A stretch of DNA of 14,829 nucleotides from assembly GCA_002390745.1 (NCBI GenBank), contig DGQK01000040.1, forward strand, positions 1 to 14,829. Reading direction: 5' to 3'. Made by a program: the position numbers and the translations under genes. This document shows positions 6,821 through 13,650 of the stretch, piece after piece. Numbering within the stretch: position 1 is the first letter of the stretch; each line of letters starts with the position of its first letter. The notes below the pieces were generated by a model. It did not search any database, had not been told where the DNA came from, and saw only the letters and a list, made by a program, of their open reading frames with translations. The DNA is from Bacteroidetes bacterium UBA4416. GTDB lineage: Bacteria; Bacteroidota; Bacteroidia; B-17B0; Aurantibacillaceae.

Positions 6821-6835
6821 TTACACTTGGTGTAA
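6821..6835. promoter_or_regulatory. Palindrome upstream of the MuiA-like gene, candidate regulator site
   Basis: TTACACTTGGTGTAA has perfect 6-base arms around 3 bases. It lies about 45 bases upstream of the -7 element of the MuiA-like gene, roughly 20 bases beyond the -33 position, which would suit an activator. It also lies downstream of the O-antigen-ligase-like gene. With too few unpaired bases for a stable hairpin, it is better read as a protein-binding site than a terminator. This is inference. Confidence 0.35.
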
Positions 6836-6966
6836 TGTGTTTTCAGAGATCATACGGGGAAGCAATGGAGCCTTCCTGGCTTCGCGCAGTAAGGCCGGTA
6901 AAAGGCAGGGGATTTATATAAATCTTATCTCTGCTGCGCGCTCTTTTTTGGATGAGATGCTTGGTT

Positions 6967-8805
6967 CTATTTCAAATTCGCTTTTACGATCGCCTCGTAA
7001 GAACTTCTTCGTTCGGAAGGGTGGTTCAGCCTGCTCAGCCAGTAGAGTGCCATGCGGTAATTCTCTTCCCGGATGTATATCGCGGCGAGGTTGAGCTTGG
7101 GATCGTCGAACCTCGGGCTGATCCTTGCAGCTTCTTTATAATATGTTTTCGCTGTTTCCGTTTCGTTGCGAAGGGCATACGATGAAGCCAGGTCGTTGAG
7201 CACATTCCGGTTATAGGGATGAAGGCTGTATGCTTTCAGCAGATCCAGGTGCGCACCTGCAAAGTCTTTCTCCTGGGCTTTGGCATTTCCCGAATACCAG
7301 TACAGAGGCATAGAGGTAGGATCGATGCTATAGGCGAAGCTTTCGGCATCCTTGCTAAAGCCGATCACCTGTTTGCGGTCGCCGCGGTTTTTGGCGGCGT
7401 ACAGATTGCGCAGGGCATACTCTCCCTGATGGCGCAATATGCCTGTAGAAACAGTGAATAGCAAGATAGCAGCCGCAATCAGGAAATGCAGCCTGCGCAC
7501 CGTCATGGCTGGCAGAAACGCCGAAGGCAGAGAAGGGCGGATCTCCGCATATGCCATCCCGAAAATCAGGTTGATCCAGATCGTATGTTCTATCCGTTCG
7601 CGTGGAAAATCGAAAAAGGCCACCGTGAGGTACGCGCTTATGATAGCTATGAAACCGATGATCCGCCGCCGCTTGGGCGCTTCGGCAACCGCTGCCAGAG
7701 CGGCTTTTAATAAAAAGGCCAGGATGGAAACGGCAAAGAGCAGGAAGAGGTTAAAGCCAATAAGTCCTGTTTCGGAAAGGATCCAAAGCCAATCGTTATG
7801 AGGCCTCTGGAAGGTGTAGTTCAGCTCCTCGGCGCGCCATAAATGATCCAGTCCGGCTTTCGGGTAAAATATCTGCCAGTTGCCCATGCCGGTGCCGAGC
7901 AGCGGTTTTTCCCGGAATACGCTATTTGTTTTTTGCCAAAGCGTCAACCGCTCGTCATCCAGCTCACGGTTGGCTGTATTGACCCCTTCTGTTTTTACGC
8001 CCTGGTTGTAGGCAAGCCCGCGGTCGATGGCTGCCGGCAATACTTTCAGAAAAAAGAGGTTGGCCAGAAGCATGACACTGCCTATGCACATATAGATGTT
8101 GAGCTTCATCTTTATTTTTTTGCGGCTGGCAATGAAGAGGTAAGCCGCAGCATAGGTCAACAGGGCGATCAGCAGGCCCAGCCATACCGCTTTGGTTTGC
8201 AGAAAACCGATCATGCCAAGGCTCAGGACGATTGCCGCAGCAGCCAGAATTTTCCATGTTTTGCTTAACCGGAATAGCGCTTTGAACAGGAAAAAGAGGT
8301 TGAGCAGAAGGAAGCTGGTCAGCAGGTTTTTATGCCCGTTCATCCCGCTGATGCTGTAAAGAGCGTCTTTCTCGAGGTTGCCGAGGTTTCTCATCTGGAT
8401 AGCAATGATGACCAGCTCCAGTAAGAACAGTACGACGCTGAGCGTCAACAGCCTGTTGGTCCAGGTGCCTTCGTCCTTCCTGAGTGCGAAGACTGCCAGA
8501 AGGAACACACAAAATCCAAGAAAGACCTTGGTACTTTCAAACAAGGCTTCGGAAGTGGTATGAGCCCATAGAACAGAGCAACAGCAGAAGGCCGTATACA
8601 GGCCGTATGCCGCCAGGGGCAGGTCGGCCTTTACCCGCAGGACCAACGCTTTCCGGGCCATGATGGCAAACGTCAGAAAAAGGAACAAGGACAACGTGAT
8701 GAAACGCGCTACCAGTGTGAGGTCCATCACATCCGGAGAAATGATAAAAGACGAGGCCGCAATCCCGGTAAAGAACATACCTGTAATGCGACGCTCGTCT
8801 TCCAT
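6967..8805 (-). CDS. O-antigen ligase / polymerase family (Wzy/WaaL-like) membrane protein with C-terminal TPRs
   Basis: The frame encodes 612 residues. The first 460 form a polytopic membrane domain with about a dozen hydrophobic helices. Family motifs are SGMNGHKNLLTS (about 153-164), LTLWQKTNSVFREKPLLGTG (about 288-305) and RPHNDWLWILSETGLIG (334-350), the Arg-x-His-Asn loop typical of O-antigen ligases and polymerases. The tail (about 465-612) carries about three tetratricopeptide repeats, such as NVLNDLASSYALRNETETAK. These enzymes join lipid-linked glycans to lipid A core, proteins or other glycans at the periplasmic face; the acceptor here is unknown, and no glycosyltransferase cluster is beside it. 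A consensus promoter at 8810-8839 puts the transcript start close to the ATG at 8805, so the ATG of Met10 (8778) may be the real start. Confidence 0.88.
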   Translation of the reverse strand: MEDERRITGMFFTGIAASSFIISPDVMDLTLVARFITLSLFLFLTFAIMARKALVLRVKADLPLAAYGLYTAFCCCSVLWAHTTSEALFESTKVFLGFCVFLLAVFALRKDEGTWTNRLLTLSVVLFLLELVIIAIQMRNLGNLEKDALYSISGMNGHKNLLTSFLLLNLFFLFKALFRLSKTWKILAAAAIVLSLGMIGFLQTKAVWLGLLIALLTYAAAYLFIASRKKIKMKLNIYMCIGSVMLLANLFFLKVLPAAIDRGLAYNQGVKTEGVNTANRELDDERLTLWQKTNSVFREKPLLGTGMGNWQIFYPKAGLDHLWRAEELNYTFQRPHNDWLWILSETGLIGFNLFLLFAVSILAFLLKAALAAVAEAPKRRRIIGFIAIISAYLTVAFFDFPRERIEHTIWINLIFGMAYAEIRPSLPSAFLPAMTVRRLHFLIAAAILLFTVSTGILRHQGEYALRNLYAAKNRGDRKQVIGFSKDAESFAYSIDPTSMPLYWYSGNAKAQEKDFAGAHLDLLKAYSLHPYNRNVLNDLASSYALRNETETAKTYYKEAARISPRFDDPKLNLAAIYIREENYRMALYWLSRLNHPSERRSSYEAIVKANLK

Positions 8806-8809
8806 CCTG

Positions 8810-8839
8810 CAAAGATAGCTTCCCGCTGCCTTTATTCAA
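8810..8839 (-). promoter_or_regulatory. Consensus Bacteroidota promoter of the O-antigen-ligase-like gene
   Basis: On the minus strand TTG (8839-8837), exactly 19 bases, then TATCTTTG (8817-8810) match the TTG-N19-TAnnTTTG consensus in full. The inverted repeat CTTTATTCAATAAAG (8830-8844, 7-base arms around one base) overlaps the TTG and could be an operator. The predicted transcript start lies about 5-7 bases past 8810, at or just after the annotated ATG. Confidence 0.65.
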
Positions 8840-8859
8840 TAAAGAACAGCCGGGGAATC

Positions 8860-10419
8860 TTAATGCTGTACGATTATTTTTTTACGCTCCGTTTTCTGGC
8901 CTGCGCTGTATACGGACAGGAAATACACCCCGCTGGCAAACCTGGTTGCATCCAGCTGATAGCTGTTCCCTGAAACAGTTTCGCTCAGCAGCACATCGCC
9001 TGTCAGGCTCATCAATTCTATTTTCTCCAGTGCTGTTTTGCTGAGAATAAAGATCTGCTGGCTGGCCGGGTTTGGATACACGGCGCTGTTGGAAGCTTCC
9101 ATTTCGCGGATGCCGGTGCTGATGGCCTCTACGCTGGCCGAACCTGCGGATAGCTGTATCAGGTTGCCGTTGGCGTTGGACTGGGCAGCCTGCGACAGGC
9201 TGATCGTTAGAGGAGCGGTATTGCTGATATTGGTGTTGATCCTGTAGTGGATCGTCGCAATTTTTCCGTTGCCGCTCACATTAACATTGGTGGTGTGCGT
9301 GATGGCTGTGTAAAGCGAACCCGAAGCATAATCGAGCTTACTGAATTTCAGGCTCTGGTTCGACGTATTGAGGAAGGAAGCCGGATAGTCGATGTAGAAG
9401 CTGTTAGGCTCGATCAGGCTCTGATCGAAATCAACGGTGAAGGCAAGGCCATTGATCCCGCTGACAGGTGTGGAGGCGCTGCCCAGGAATACGGAGGCGC
9501 TGCCCCACATGCCCTGGTTTACGAAGCTCTGGTCTGCTACAATGCTTAGCAAAGGATTCACGCTGCTTTGAGCAGCTCTGGCGTGCGTCAGCCCATAGTT
9601 CAGGAAAACAGCAGCGGTATCGGCAAGGTCGATCATCCCATCACCGTTGCAGTCGCTGTTGTTCATATTTTTGCCGTTGCTGAGCAGCCCCGACCAGGCG
9701 TCGGCATAGAAGGCCTGCCAGCTGTTATCGTAGCTCAGGCGCTGAGGGCCGGCCTGGGAAAAGTGAAGTCCAAGCTCCAGGATGTCCATATTGTTGGCAA
9801 TGCCGTCGTTATTCACATCACCAGGCCACACATAGTTGCACAGCGGGTTTACGCTCACACTTACCTGCTGGGAATTGGTGCAGGTGCCGATCGTTAATAA
9901 GACCGTATAGGTTGTGTTTGTAGCCGGGCTGGCGTTTACCGAATAATTTGTAGTTGAGCTCAGGCCCGTAGCCGGCGACCAGTTGTAGGACAGGGTAGAG
10001 CTGGCCGATAAAATAGTGGGGCTGGCTGAGAGATTGGTGGAAGACCCCTGGCAGAAGCTATTGGCGCCTGAAAAGGTGACGGTCGGCGTTTCAAACACAT
10101 TTACCACATAGTCCAGGGTATTGCCGGTTCCGTTGGCGTTGGTTGCCGAGCAGCTGATGGTATAGCTAAAGCCGGTATAGGGGAAGGAAATACTGGTGAA
10201 AGAACCGTTGGGGTTCCCGAATATAACGCCTGTGGATGGCGAAGCACTCCAGCTGTAAGACGTAGGGGAGTTGGTTGCTCCCGCAGAATAGGTTTTGGGC
10301 GCGGTAGGAGCGGAGCAGGCCGTGGTAGGGCCTGAAATCGCCACAACAGTAGGCACCTGGGCAAGAACTGTGGTCAGGGAAAGTAGTCCGGATAACAGCA
10401 GAAAGTAGCGTTTTTTCAT
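8860..10419 (-). CDS. Secreted T9SS substrate with Ig/PKD-like, dockerin-like and cohesin-like domains
   Basis: The 519-residue protein has a signal peptide (residues 1-20, ending TTVLA) and two Ig/PKD-like modules (about 24-110 and 112-192, with SYSWSAS and YNWSPATGLS). Two EF-hand-like calcium loops follow, of the type found in dockerins: D201-N203-D205-G206...D212 and D256-N258-D260-G261...D267. A beta-rich domain (about 290-432) resembles a cohesin, with GINGLAFTVDFDQSLIEP. A type A sorting domain closes the protein (about 445-519): VYPNPASQQIFI, LTGDVLLSE, FASGVYFLSV and a basic end. The sorting domain is expected to send it through the outer membrane by type IX secretion and anchor or release it. 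No catalytic domain is seen, so binding or scaffolding is the likely role. The two EF-hand loops are about 55 residues apart, farther than in cellulosomal dockerins. Confidence 0.87.
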   Translation of the reverse strand: MKKRYFLLLSGLLSLTTVLAQVPTVVAISGPTTACSAPTAPKTYSAGATNSPTSYSWSASPSTGVIFGNPNGSFTSISFPYTGFSYTISCSATNANGTGNTLDYVVNVFETPTVTFSGANSFCQGSSTNLSASPTILSASSTLSYNWSPATGLSSTTNYSVNASPATNTTYTVLLTIGTCTNSQQVSVSVNPLCNYVWPGDVNNDGIANNMDILELGLHFSQAGPQRLSYDNSWQAFYADAWSGLLSNGKNMNNSDCNGDGMIDLADTAAVFLNYGLTHARAAQSSVNPLLSIVADQSFVNQGMWGSASVFLGSASTPVSGINGLAFTVDFDQSLIEPNSFYIDYPASFLNTSNQSLKFSKLDYASGSLYTAITHTTNVNVSGNGKIATIHYRINTNISNTAPLTISLSQAAQSNANGNLIQLSAGSASVEAISTGIREMEASNSAVYPNPASQQIFILSKTALEKIELMSLTGDVLLSETVSGNSYQLDATRFASGVYFLSVYSAGQKTERKKIIVQH

Positions 10420-10438
10420 AAAATAAATTTCTGTTAAT

Positions 10439-10446
10439 CAAATATA
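10439..10446 (-). promoter_or_regulatory. -7 promoter element of the T9SS substrate gene
   Basis: On the minus strand TATATTTG fully matches TAnnTTTG, 19 bases before the ATG at 10419. The surrounding region is very A/T-rich. The only nearby TTG upstream is 13 bases away, so the -33 box is not ideal. Confidence 0.5.
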
Positions 10447-10619
10447 TACAAAAATAATTCAAAAAGTCTTACCGTTAAAAAAAATACTCATTTATGGGGA
10501 TGCTGATGACCGGACCATGCAGCATCAAAAGTGATGTATTGTGGATTTAATTCCCCGATCGCCGGCTTTGCGAGGTGGCATTTAGTTCTTACAGGCAACC
10601 ATGTTTTTAAGAAAGATGT

Positions 10620-11414
10620 ATGGCAGGGCATAATTCCAAACCGTTTGTATTTTCCAGGAATGTGGATGACTATTTCATCGGGGTTGCCAAAGCGGCCCGT
10701 TTTGCCGGACGCTTTTTCCGGGAAGCCTTTAAGTCCCCTTTCCATTTGCGGGAGATCATCAATCAGTGCTATGAAGTCGGTCTCAGGTCGCTTCCACTCA
10801 TTACGCTCACGGGTTTTATTACAGGGATGGTATTTACCAAGCAATCGCGTCCCTCCCTCGAATCCTTTGGGGCTACGTCGTGGTTGCCGTCGCTTATTTC
10901 CATTGCCGTTGTCAGGGCTTTGGGCTCGCTGGTCACAGCCCTCATCTGCTCCGGCAAAGTAGGCTCCAGTATTGGCGCCGAGCTGGGCTCCATGCGCGTT
11001 ACCGAACAGATCGATGCGATGGAGGTATCCGCCATCAATCCTTTCAAATATTTGGTGGTCACGCGCGTGTGGGCCACCACCATCACTATTCCTGTGCTGG
11101 CACTGTATTGCAGCTTTGTAGGCCTGCTCGGCTCCTACGTCAACGTCAACGCCCATGAGGCTACCAGCTTCATCGGTTTTTTCGAGCATGGTTTCGAGAG
11201 CATTACGTTTTTAGATCTCTTTACCAGCGTCATCAAGTCCATCTTTTTCGGCTTTACCATCGGTGTTGTGGGATGCTACAAAGGTTTTTATGCCTCGCAG
11301 GGAACGCAGGGCGTGGGCAAGGCTGCCAACCAGGCCGTAGTAGTTTCCATGTTTTTAGTATTCATTGAGGAAGTGGTGATTGTGCAGATCAGTAACTGGT
11401 TCCGCTATTTTTAA
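10620..11414 (+). CDS. mlaE: MlaE-family ABC transporter permease (lipid transport)
   Basis: A 264-residue polytopic membrane protein of the MlaE/YrbE family, the permease that works with an MlaF ATPase and an MCE-domain protein to move phospholipids between the inner and outer membrane. Family landmarks are LPLITLTGFITGMVFTKQ (about 58-75), the conserved GKVGSSIGAELGSMRVTEQI segment with EVSAINPFKYLVVTR after it (about 115-153), and GFTIGVVGCYKGFYASQGTQ towards the C-terminus. About five hydrophobic helices fit the family. The ATG at 10620 is preferred because MAGHNSKPF precedes the amphipathic N-terminal helix; nothing conserved lies upstream in frame. The ATPase gene follows after 3 bases. 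No promoter could be assigned with confidence between 10447 and 10619. Confidence 0.93.
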   Translation: MAGHNSKPFVFSRNVDDYFIGVAKAARFAGRFFREAFKSPFHLREIINQCYEVGLRSLPLITLTGFITGMVFTKQSRPSLESFGATSWLPSLISIAVVRALGSLVTALICSGKVGSSIGAELGSMRVTEQIDAMEVSAINPFKYLVVTRVWATTITIPVLALYCSFVGLLGSYVNVNAHEATSFIGFFEHGFESITFLDLFTSVIKSIFFGFTIGVVGCYKGFYASQGTQGVGKAANQAVVVSMFLVFIEEVVIVQISNWFRYF

Positions 11415-11417
11415 ATC

Positions 11418-12194
11418 ATGGTAACAAAAGACGAACATATCGTTTCCTCCACCGAGAAAGTGATCTCGATCAGGGATCTTTATAAATCCTTCGGGAGCCT
11501 GCATGTCTTGCGTGGCATCGATCTCGATGTGTACCGCGGCGAGAATGTGGTTGTGCTCGGCCGTTCCGGAACGGGAAAGTCGGTGCTGATTAAACTGCTC
11601 GTGGGCCTGCTCACGCCCGACAAGGGAATGGTGAATGTGCTCGGGCAGGAAGTGCCTTTGCTGAAAGGAAAAGAGCTGGATGCCCTTCGCCTCAAGATCG
11701 GCTTCTCGTTTCAGAACAGCGCCCTTTACGATAGTATGAATGTGCGCCAGAACCTCGAGTTCCCGTTGGTGATGAATTTCAAAAATCTCAGCCGGAAGGA
11801 GATCGATCAGCGGGTGCATGAAGTGTTGGAATCGGTAGGGCTGAGGGATAAGATCAACCAGCTTCCTTCTGACCTCTCGGGCGGGCAACGCAAACGCATA
11901 GGCATTGCGCGCACCCTGATCCTGAAGCCTGAGATCATGCTCTATGACGAGCCCACCTCGGGCCTCGATCCCATTACCTCCATCGAGATCAATGAACTTA
12001 TCAACGAAGTTCAGAAAGAATATAAAACAAGCTCCATCATCATCACGCACGACCTCACCTGCGCCAAAACCACGGGCAACCGCGTAGCCATGCTGCTCGA
12101 CGGAAAGTTCCTGAAAGTAGGCTCTTTCGAGGAAGTGTTCCGGGTAGACGATGAGCGCGTACGAAATTTTTACAATTACAATTTTATACAATAG
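11418..12194 (+). CDS. mlaF: MlaF-family ABC transporter ATP-binding protein (lipid transport)
   Basis: A 258-residue cytoplasmic ATPase that should power the MlaE permease. All nucleotide-binding motifs are intact: Walker A GRSGTGKS (48-55), Q-loop around Gln99 (GFSFQNSALYDSM), signature LSGGQ (153-157), Walker B IMLYDEPTSGLDP (173-185, with Glu178) and the H-loop His211 in IIITHDL. The sequence after the Q-loop, SALYDSMNVRQNLEFPL, is typical of MlaF rather than of other ABC importers. It is the middle gene of a three-gene operon; its stop TAG is followed by ATC and the ATG of the MCE gene, which suggests coupled translation. Confidence 0.95.
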   Translation: MVTKDEHIVSSTEKVISIRDLYKSFGSLHVLRGIDLDVYRGENVVVLGRSGTGKSVLIKLLVGLLTPDKGMVNVLGQEVPLLKGKELDALRLKIGFSFQNSALYDSMNVRQNLEFPLVMNFKNLSRKEIDQRVHEVLESVGLRDKINQLPSDLSGGQRKRIGIARTLILKPEIMLYDEPTSGLDPITSIEINELINEVQKEYKTSSIIITHDLTCAKTTGNRVAMLLDGKFLKVGSFEEVFRVDDERVRNFYNYNFIQ

Positions 12195-12197
12195 ATC

Positions 12198-13160
12198 ATG
12201 AGCACATCACCAAATAAACGGGCCGTTACCGTTGGCATTTTTGTTGTCCTGGGATTGATTTTCCTGGTAGCCGGTATTTTAGTCATCGGTAATATCCATC
12301 AGACCTTTTCCAAAAAATTAAGAGTCACCACGCTGTTTGATGATGTCAACGGCTTGCAGAAGGGGAGCAATATCTGGTTTTCGGGCGTTAAGATCGGAAC
12401 CGTGAAGCAGGTGGATTTTTATGGTGCCTCGCAGGTAAAGGTTATCATGAACATCGACCGTGAAGCCCAGCAATACATCCGCAAGGACGCTAAAGTGAAG
12501 ATCAGTACCGATGGCTTGATCGGGAATAAGATCCTGGTGATTTACGGTGGCTCGGAGCGGGTGAGCTTTGTCACGGAAGATGATACGCTCAGTGTGGAGA
12601 AAACGCTCTCCACCGAGGATATGATGAGCACGCTCCAGGAAAATAACCTGAACCTGGTTTCCATTACCAGCGATTTTAAAGTCATCAGCAAAAAGCTGGC
12701 TGCCGGCGAAGGCACTATCGGCCGGTTGCTGAACGACGATGCTGTGTTTAAAAACATCGAAGCAACAACAGCTTCTTTAAACGCTGCCTCCAACAAAGCG
12801 CAGCAGCTCATGACATCTCTCAATACCTTTACCTCCAAGCTGAATCAGAAAGGGACCCTGGCGAATGATCTGGTAACGGATACGGTCATGGTGGCTTCTC
12901 TGCGCTCCACGGTAAAAGAGCTGAACGAGGTAGCCGGAAACGCTTCCGTATTTATTGCAGACCTGAAGCAATCGGCCAACGACCCGAAGAGCATGGTGGG
13001 TACCTTGTTGAAGGATGAGCAAAGCGCGGCCCACTTGAAAGAAACCATGAAAAACCTCGACAGCGGTTCCAAAAAGCTGGATGAGGACCTCGAAGCCCTG
13101 CAGCATAATTTCCTCCTGCGAAAATACTTCCGGAAAAAAGAGAAGGCAGAGAAGAAGTAG
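12198..13160 (+). CDS. mlaD: MCE-domain lipid-transport protein (MlaD-like)
   Basis: The 320-residue protein is anchored by one helix (about 10-32) and carries a single MCE domain (about 38-118, with VTTLFDDVNGLQKGSNIWFS, GVKIGTVKQVDF and STDGLIGNKILVI). MCE proteins form hexameric rings on the MlaE permease and carry lipids across the periplasm. After the domain comes a long helical tail with three spaced repeats of about 48 residues, each opening Gly-Thr-(Ile/Leu): at 172 (GTIGRLLNDDAVFKNI), 219 (GTLANDLVTDTVMVASL) and 268 (GTLLKDEQSAAHLKETM). Such a tail is far longer than in E. coli MlaD and may extend the tunnel. The end, LLRKYFRKKEK, is strongly basic. No MlaB or MlaC gene follows; the operon ends here and the repeat region starts. 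Confidence 0.93.
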   Translation: MSTSPNKRAVTVGIFVVLGLIFLVAGILVIGNIHQTFSKKLRVTTLFDDVNGLQKGSNIWFSGVKIGTVKQVDFYGASQVKVIMNIDREAQQYIRKDAKVKISTDGLIGNKILVIYGGSERVSFVTEDDTLSVEKTLSTEDMMSTLQENNLNLVSITSDFKVISKKLAAGEGTIGRLLNDDAVFKNIEATTASLNAASNKAQQLMTSLNTFTSKLNQKGTLANDLVTDTVMVASLRSTVKELNEVAGNASVFIADLKQSANDPKSMVGTLLKDEQSAAHLKETMKNLDSGSKKLDEDLEALQHNFLLRKYFRKKEKAEKK

Positions 13161-13185
13161 TGAGCCTTGTTGCCGTCGGCGCTTA

Positions 13186-13204
13186 TTGGTGTTGTCGCCA
13201 ACAA
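13186..13204. repeat. Degenerate copy of the intergenic palindromic repeat core
   Basis: TTGGTGTTGTCGCCAACAA differs from the core of the two later copies (TTGGTGTTATCACCAACAA) at two positions. The changed stem pair would still form a G-U wobble in RNA. It starts 26 bases after the mlaD-like stop codon. Confidence 0.6.
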
Positions 13205-13211
13205 AAGTTGA

Positions 13212-13320
13212 GGAACGTTGCGGCACATTCCACTGCTTTGGCCCTTGTTGGTGTTATCACCAACAAGGAAGTATGCCGAGTTCTTCCTTTTAGGGAACAC
13301 CAACAGAAGTAGAGAGAAAT
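13212..13320. repeat. Intergenic nested palindromic repeat, copy 1
   Basis: The core hairpin is CCTTGTTGGTG (13243-13253), TTAT, CACCAACAAGG (13258-13268): a perfect 11-base stem. Outside it, an outer arm (13212-13231, beginning GGAACGTTGCGG) is imperfectly complementary to the right flank (13267-13287, ending GTTCTTCC). An AGAGAGA-containing tail follows at about 13306-13320. Positions 13236-13269 are identical over 34 bases to copy 2. Confidence 0.75.
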
Positions 13321-13370
13321 CTATCTGTCAGCTCGGTATTCGCTCCGGTTCCTTTTAAAGCAATTTGTCG

Positions 13371-13489
13371 GGAATGACTGCGGAATACATTCCTTTCAAC
13401 CCCCTTTGGCCCTTGTTGGTGTTATCACCAACAAGGAGGGGTGTGCCGTGTTCTTCCTGTTGACGAATACTAACAGAGGCAGAGAGATT
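13371..13489. repeat. Intergenic nested palindromic repeat, copy 2
   Basis: The same architecture as copy 1: outer arm 13371-13393 (GGAATGACTGCGG and on), the perfect 11-base stem hairpin 13411-13436 with a TTAT loop, right flank 13435-13457 ending GTTCTTCC, and a tail with AGAGAGA at about 13480-13487. Positions 13404-13437 are identical to copy 1; the flanks have diverged, so this is not a recent duplication. Confidence 0.75.
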
Positions 13490-13566
13490 CCTTTCAAATC
13501 CCTTGATTTTCCTGCTATTTTTGCTAATGCTACAATTCATAGCAACAACCTGCTCGCTTTTTGATT

Positions 13567-13574
13567 TAGCTTTG
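13567..13574 (+). promoter_or_regulatory. Candidate recA -7 promoter element
   Basis: TAGCTTTG is a full match to TAnnTTTG, 76 bases before the recA ATG, but no TTG stands at the right distance. A competing candidate is the TTAACA-N16-TCGTAACTTA arrangement at about 13603-13633, nearer the gene. No LexA-type palindrome was recognised. Confidence 0.35.
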
Positions 13575-13650
13575 TGAAAGATTCGGCGCTGTTATTATTT
13601 TGTTAACAGTAGTCCGCCAAAAAATCGTAACTTAAAAACAAATATATATC

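Larger units (their letters stand above)
13161..13650. other. Intergenic region between the Mla operon and recA, carrying palindromic repeats
   Basis: No credible gene was found in these 490 bases. Minus-strand frames here that share a Val-Gly-Asp-Asn-Thr-Asn-Lys stretch do so only because they read through copies of the same palindrome. The first two thirds hold one degenerate and two good repeat copies (listed separately). The last third (13490-13650) is A/T-rich and should contain the recA promoter. No T-tract terminator is evident straight after the mlaD-like stop. Confidence 0.6.

Noticed and set aside
10488..11189. A 233-codon minus-strand frame over the permease gene.
   Set aside because: It lies opposite the well-supported MlaE-type gene and its product is Gly/Arg/His-rich without recognisable domains.
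11355..12191. A 278-codon minus-strand frame opposite the ATPase gene.
   Set aside because: It is fully antisense to an intact MlaF-type ATPase with all motifs; the frame is open only because of codon bias on the coding strand.
13186..13436. Repeats spaced about 57 and 168 bases apart suggested a CRISPR array.
   Set aside because: There are only two good copies and one poor one, spacing is irregular, each copy is a perfect palindrome rather than a CRISPR repeat, and no cas gene is present.
12777..13540. Several minus-strand frames sharing a Val-Gly-Asp-Asn-Thr-Asn-Lys stretch, which looked like a repeated peptide family.
   Set aside because: The shared stretch is the translation of the palindromic repeat core. 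The frames overlap the mlaD-like gene or have no coding signature otherwise.
13603..13618. TTTTGTTAACAGTAG before recA as a LexA/SOS box.
   Set aside because: Only the six-base GTTAAC is symmetric, and I know of no matching SOS box consensus for this group, so it is noted only as part of a possible promoter.
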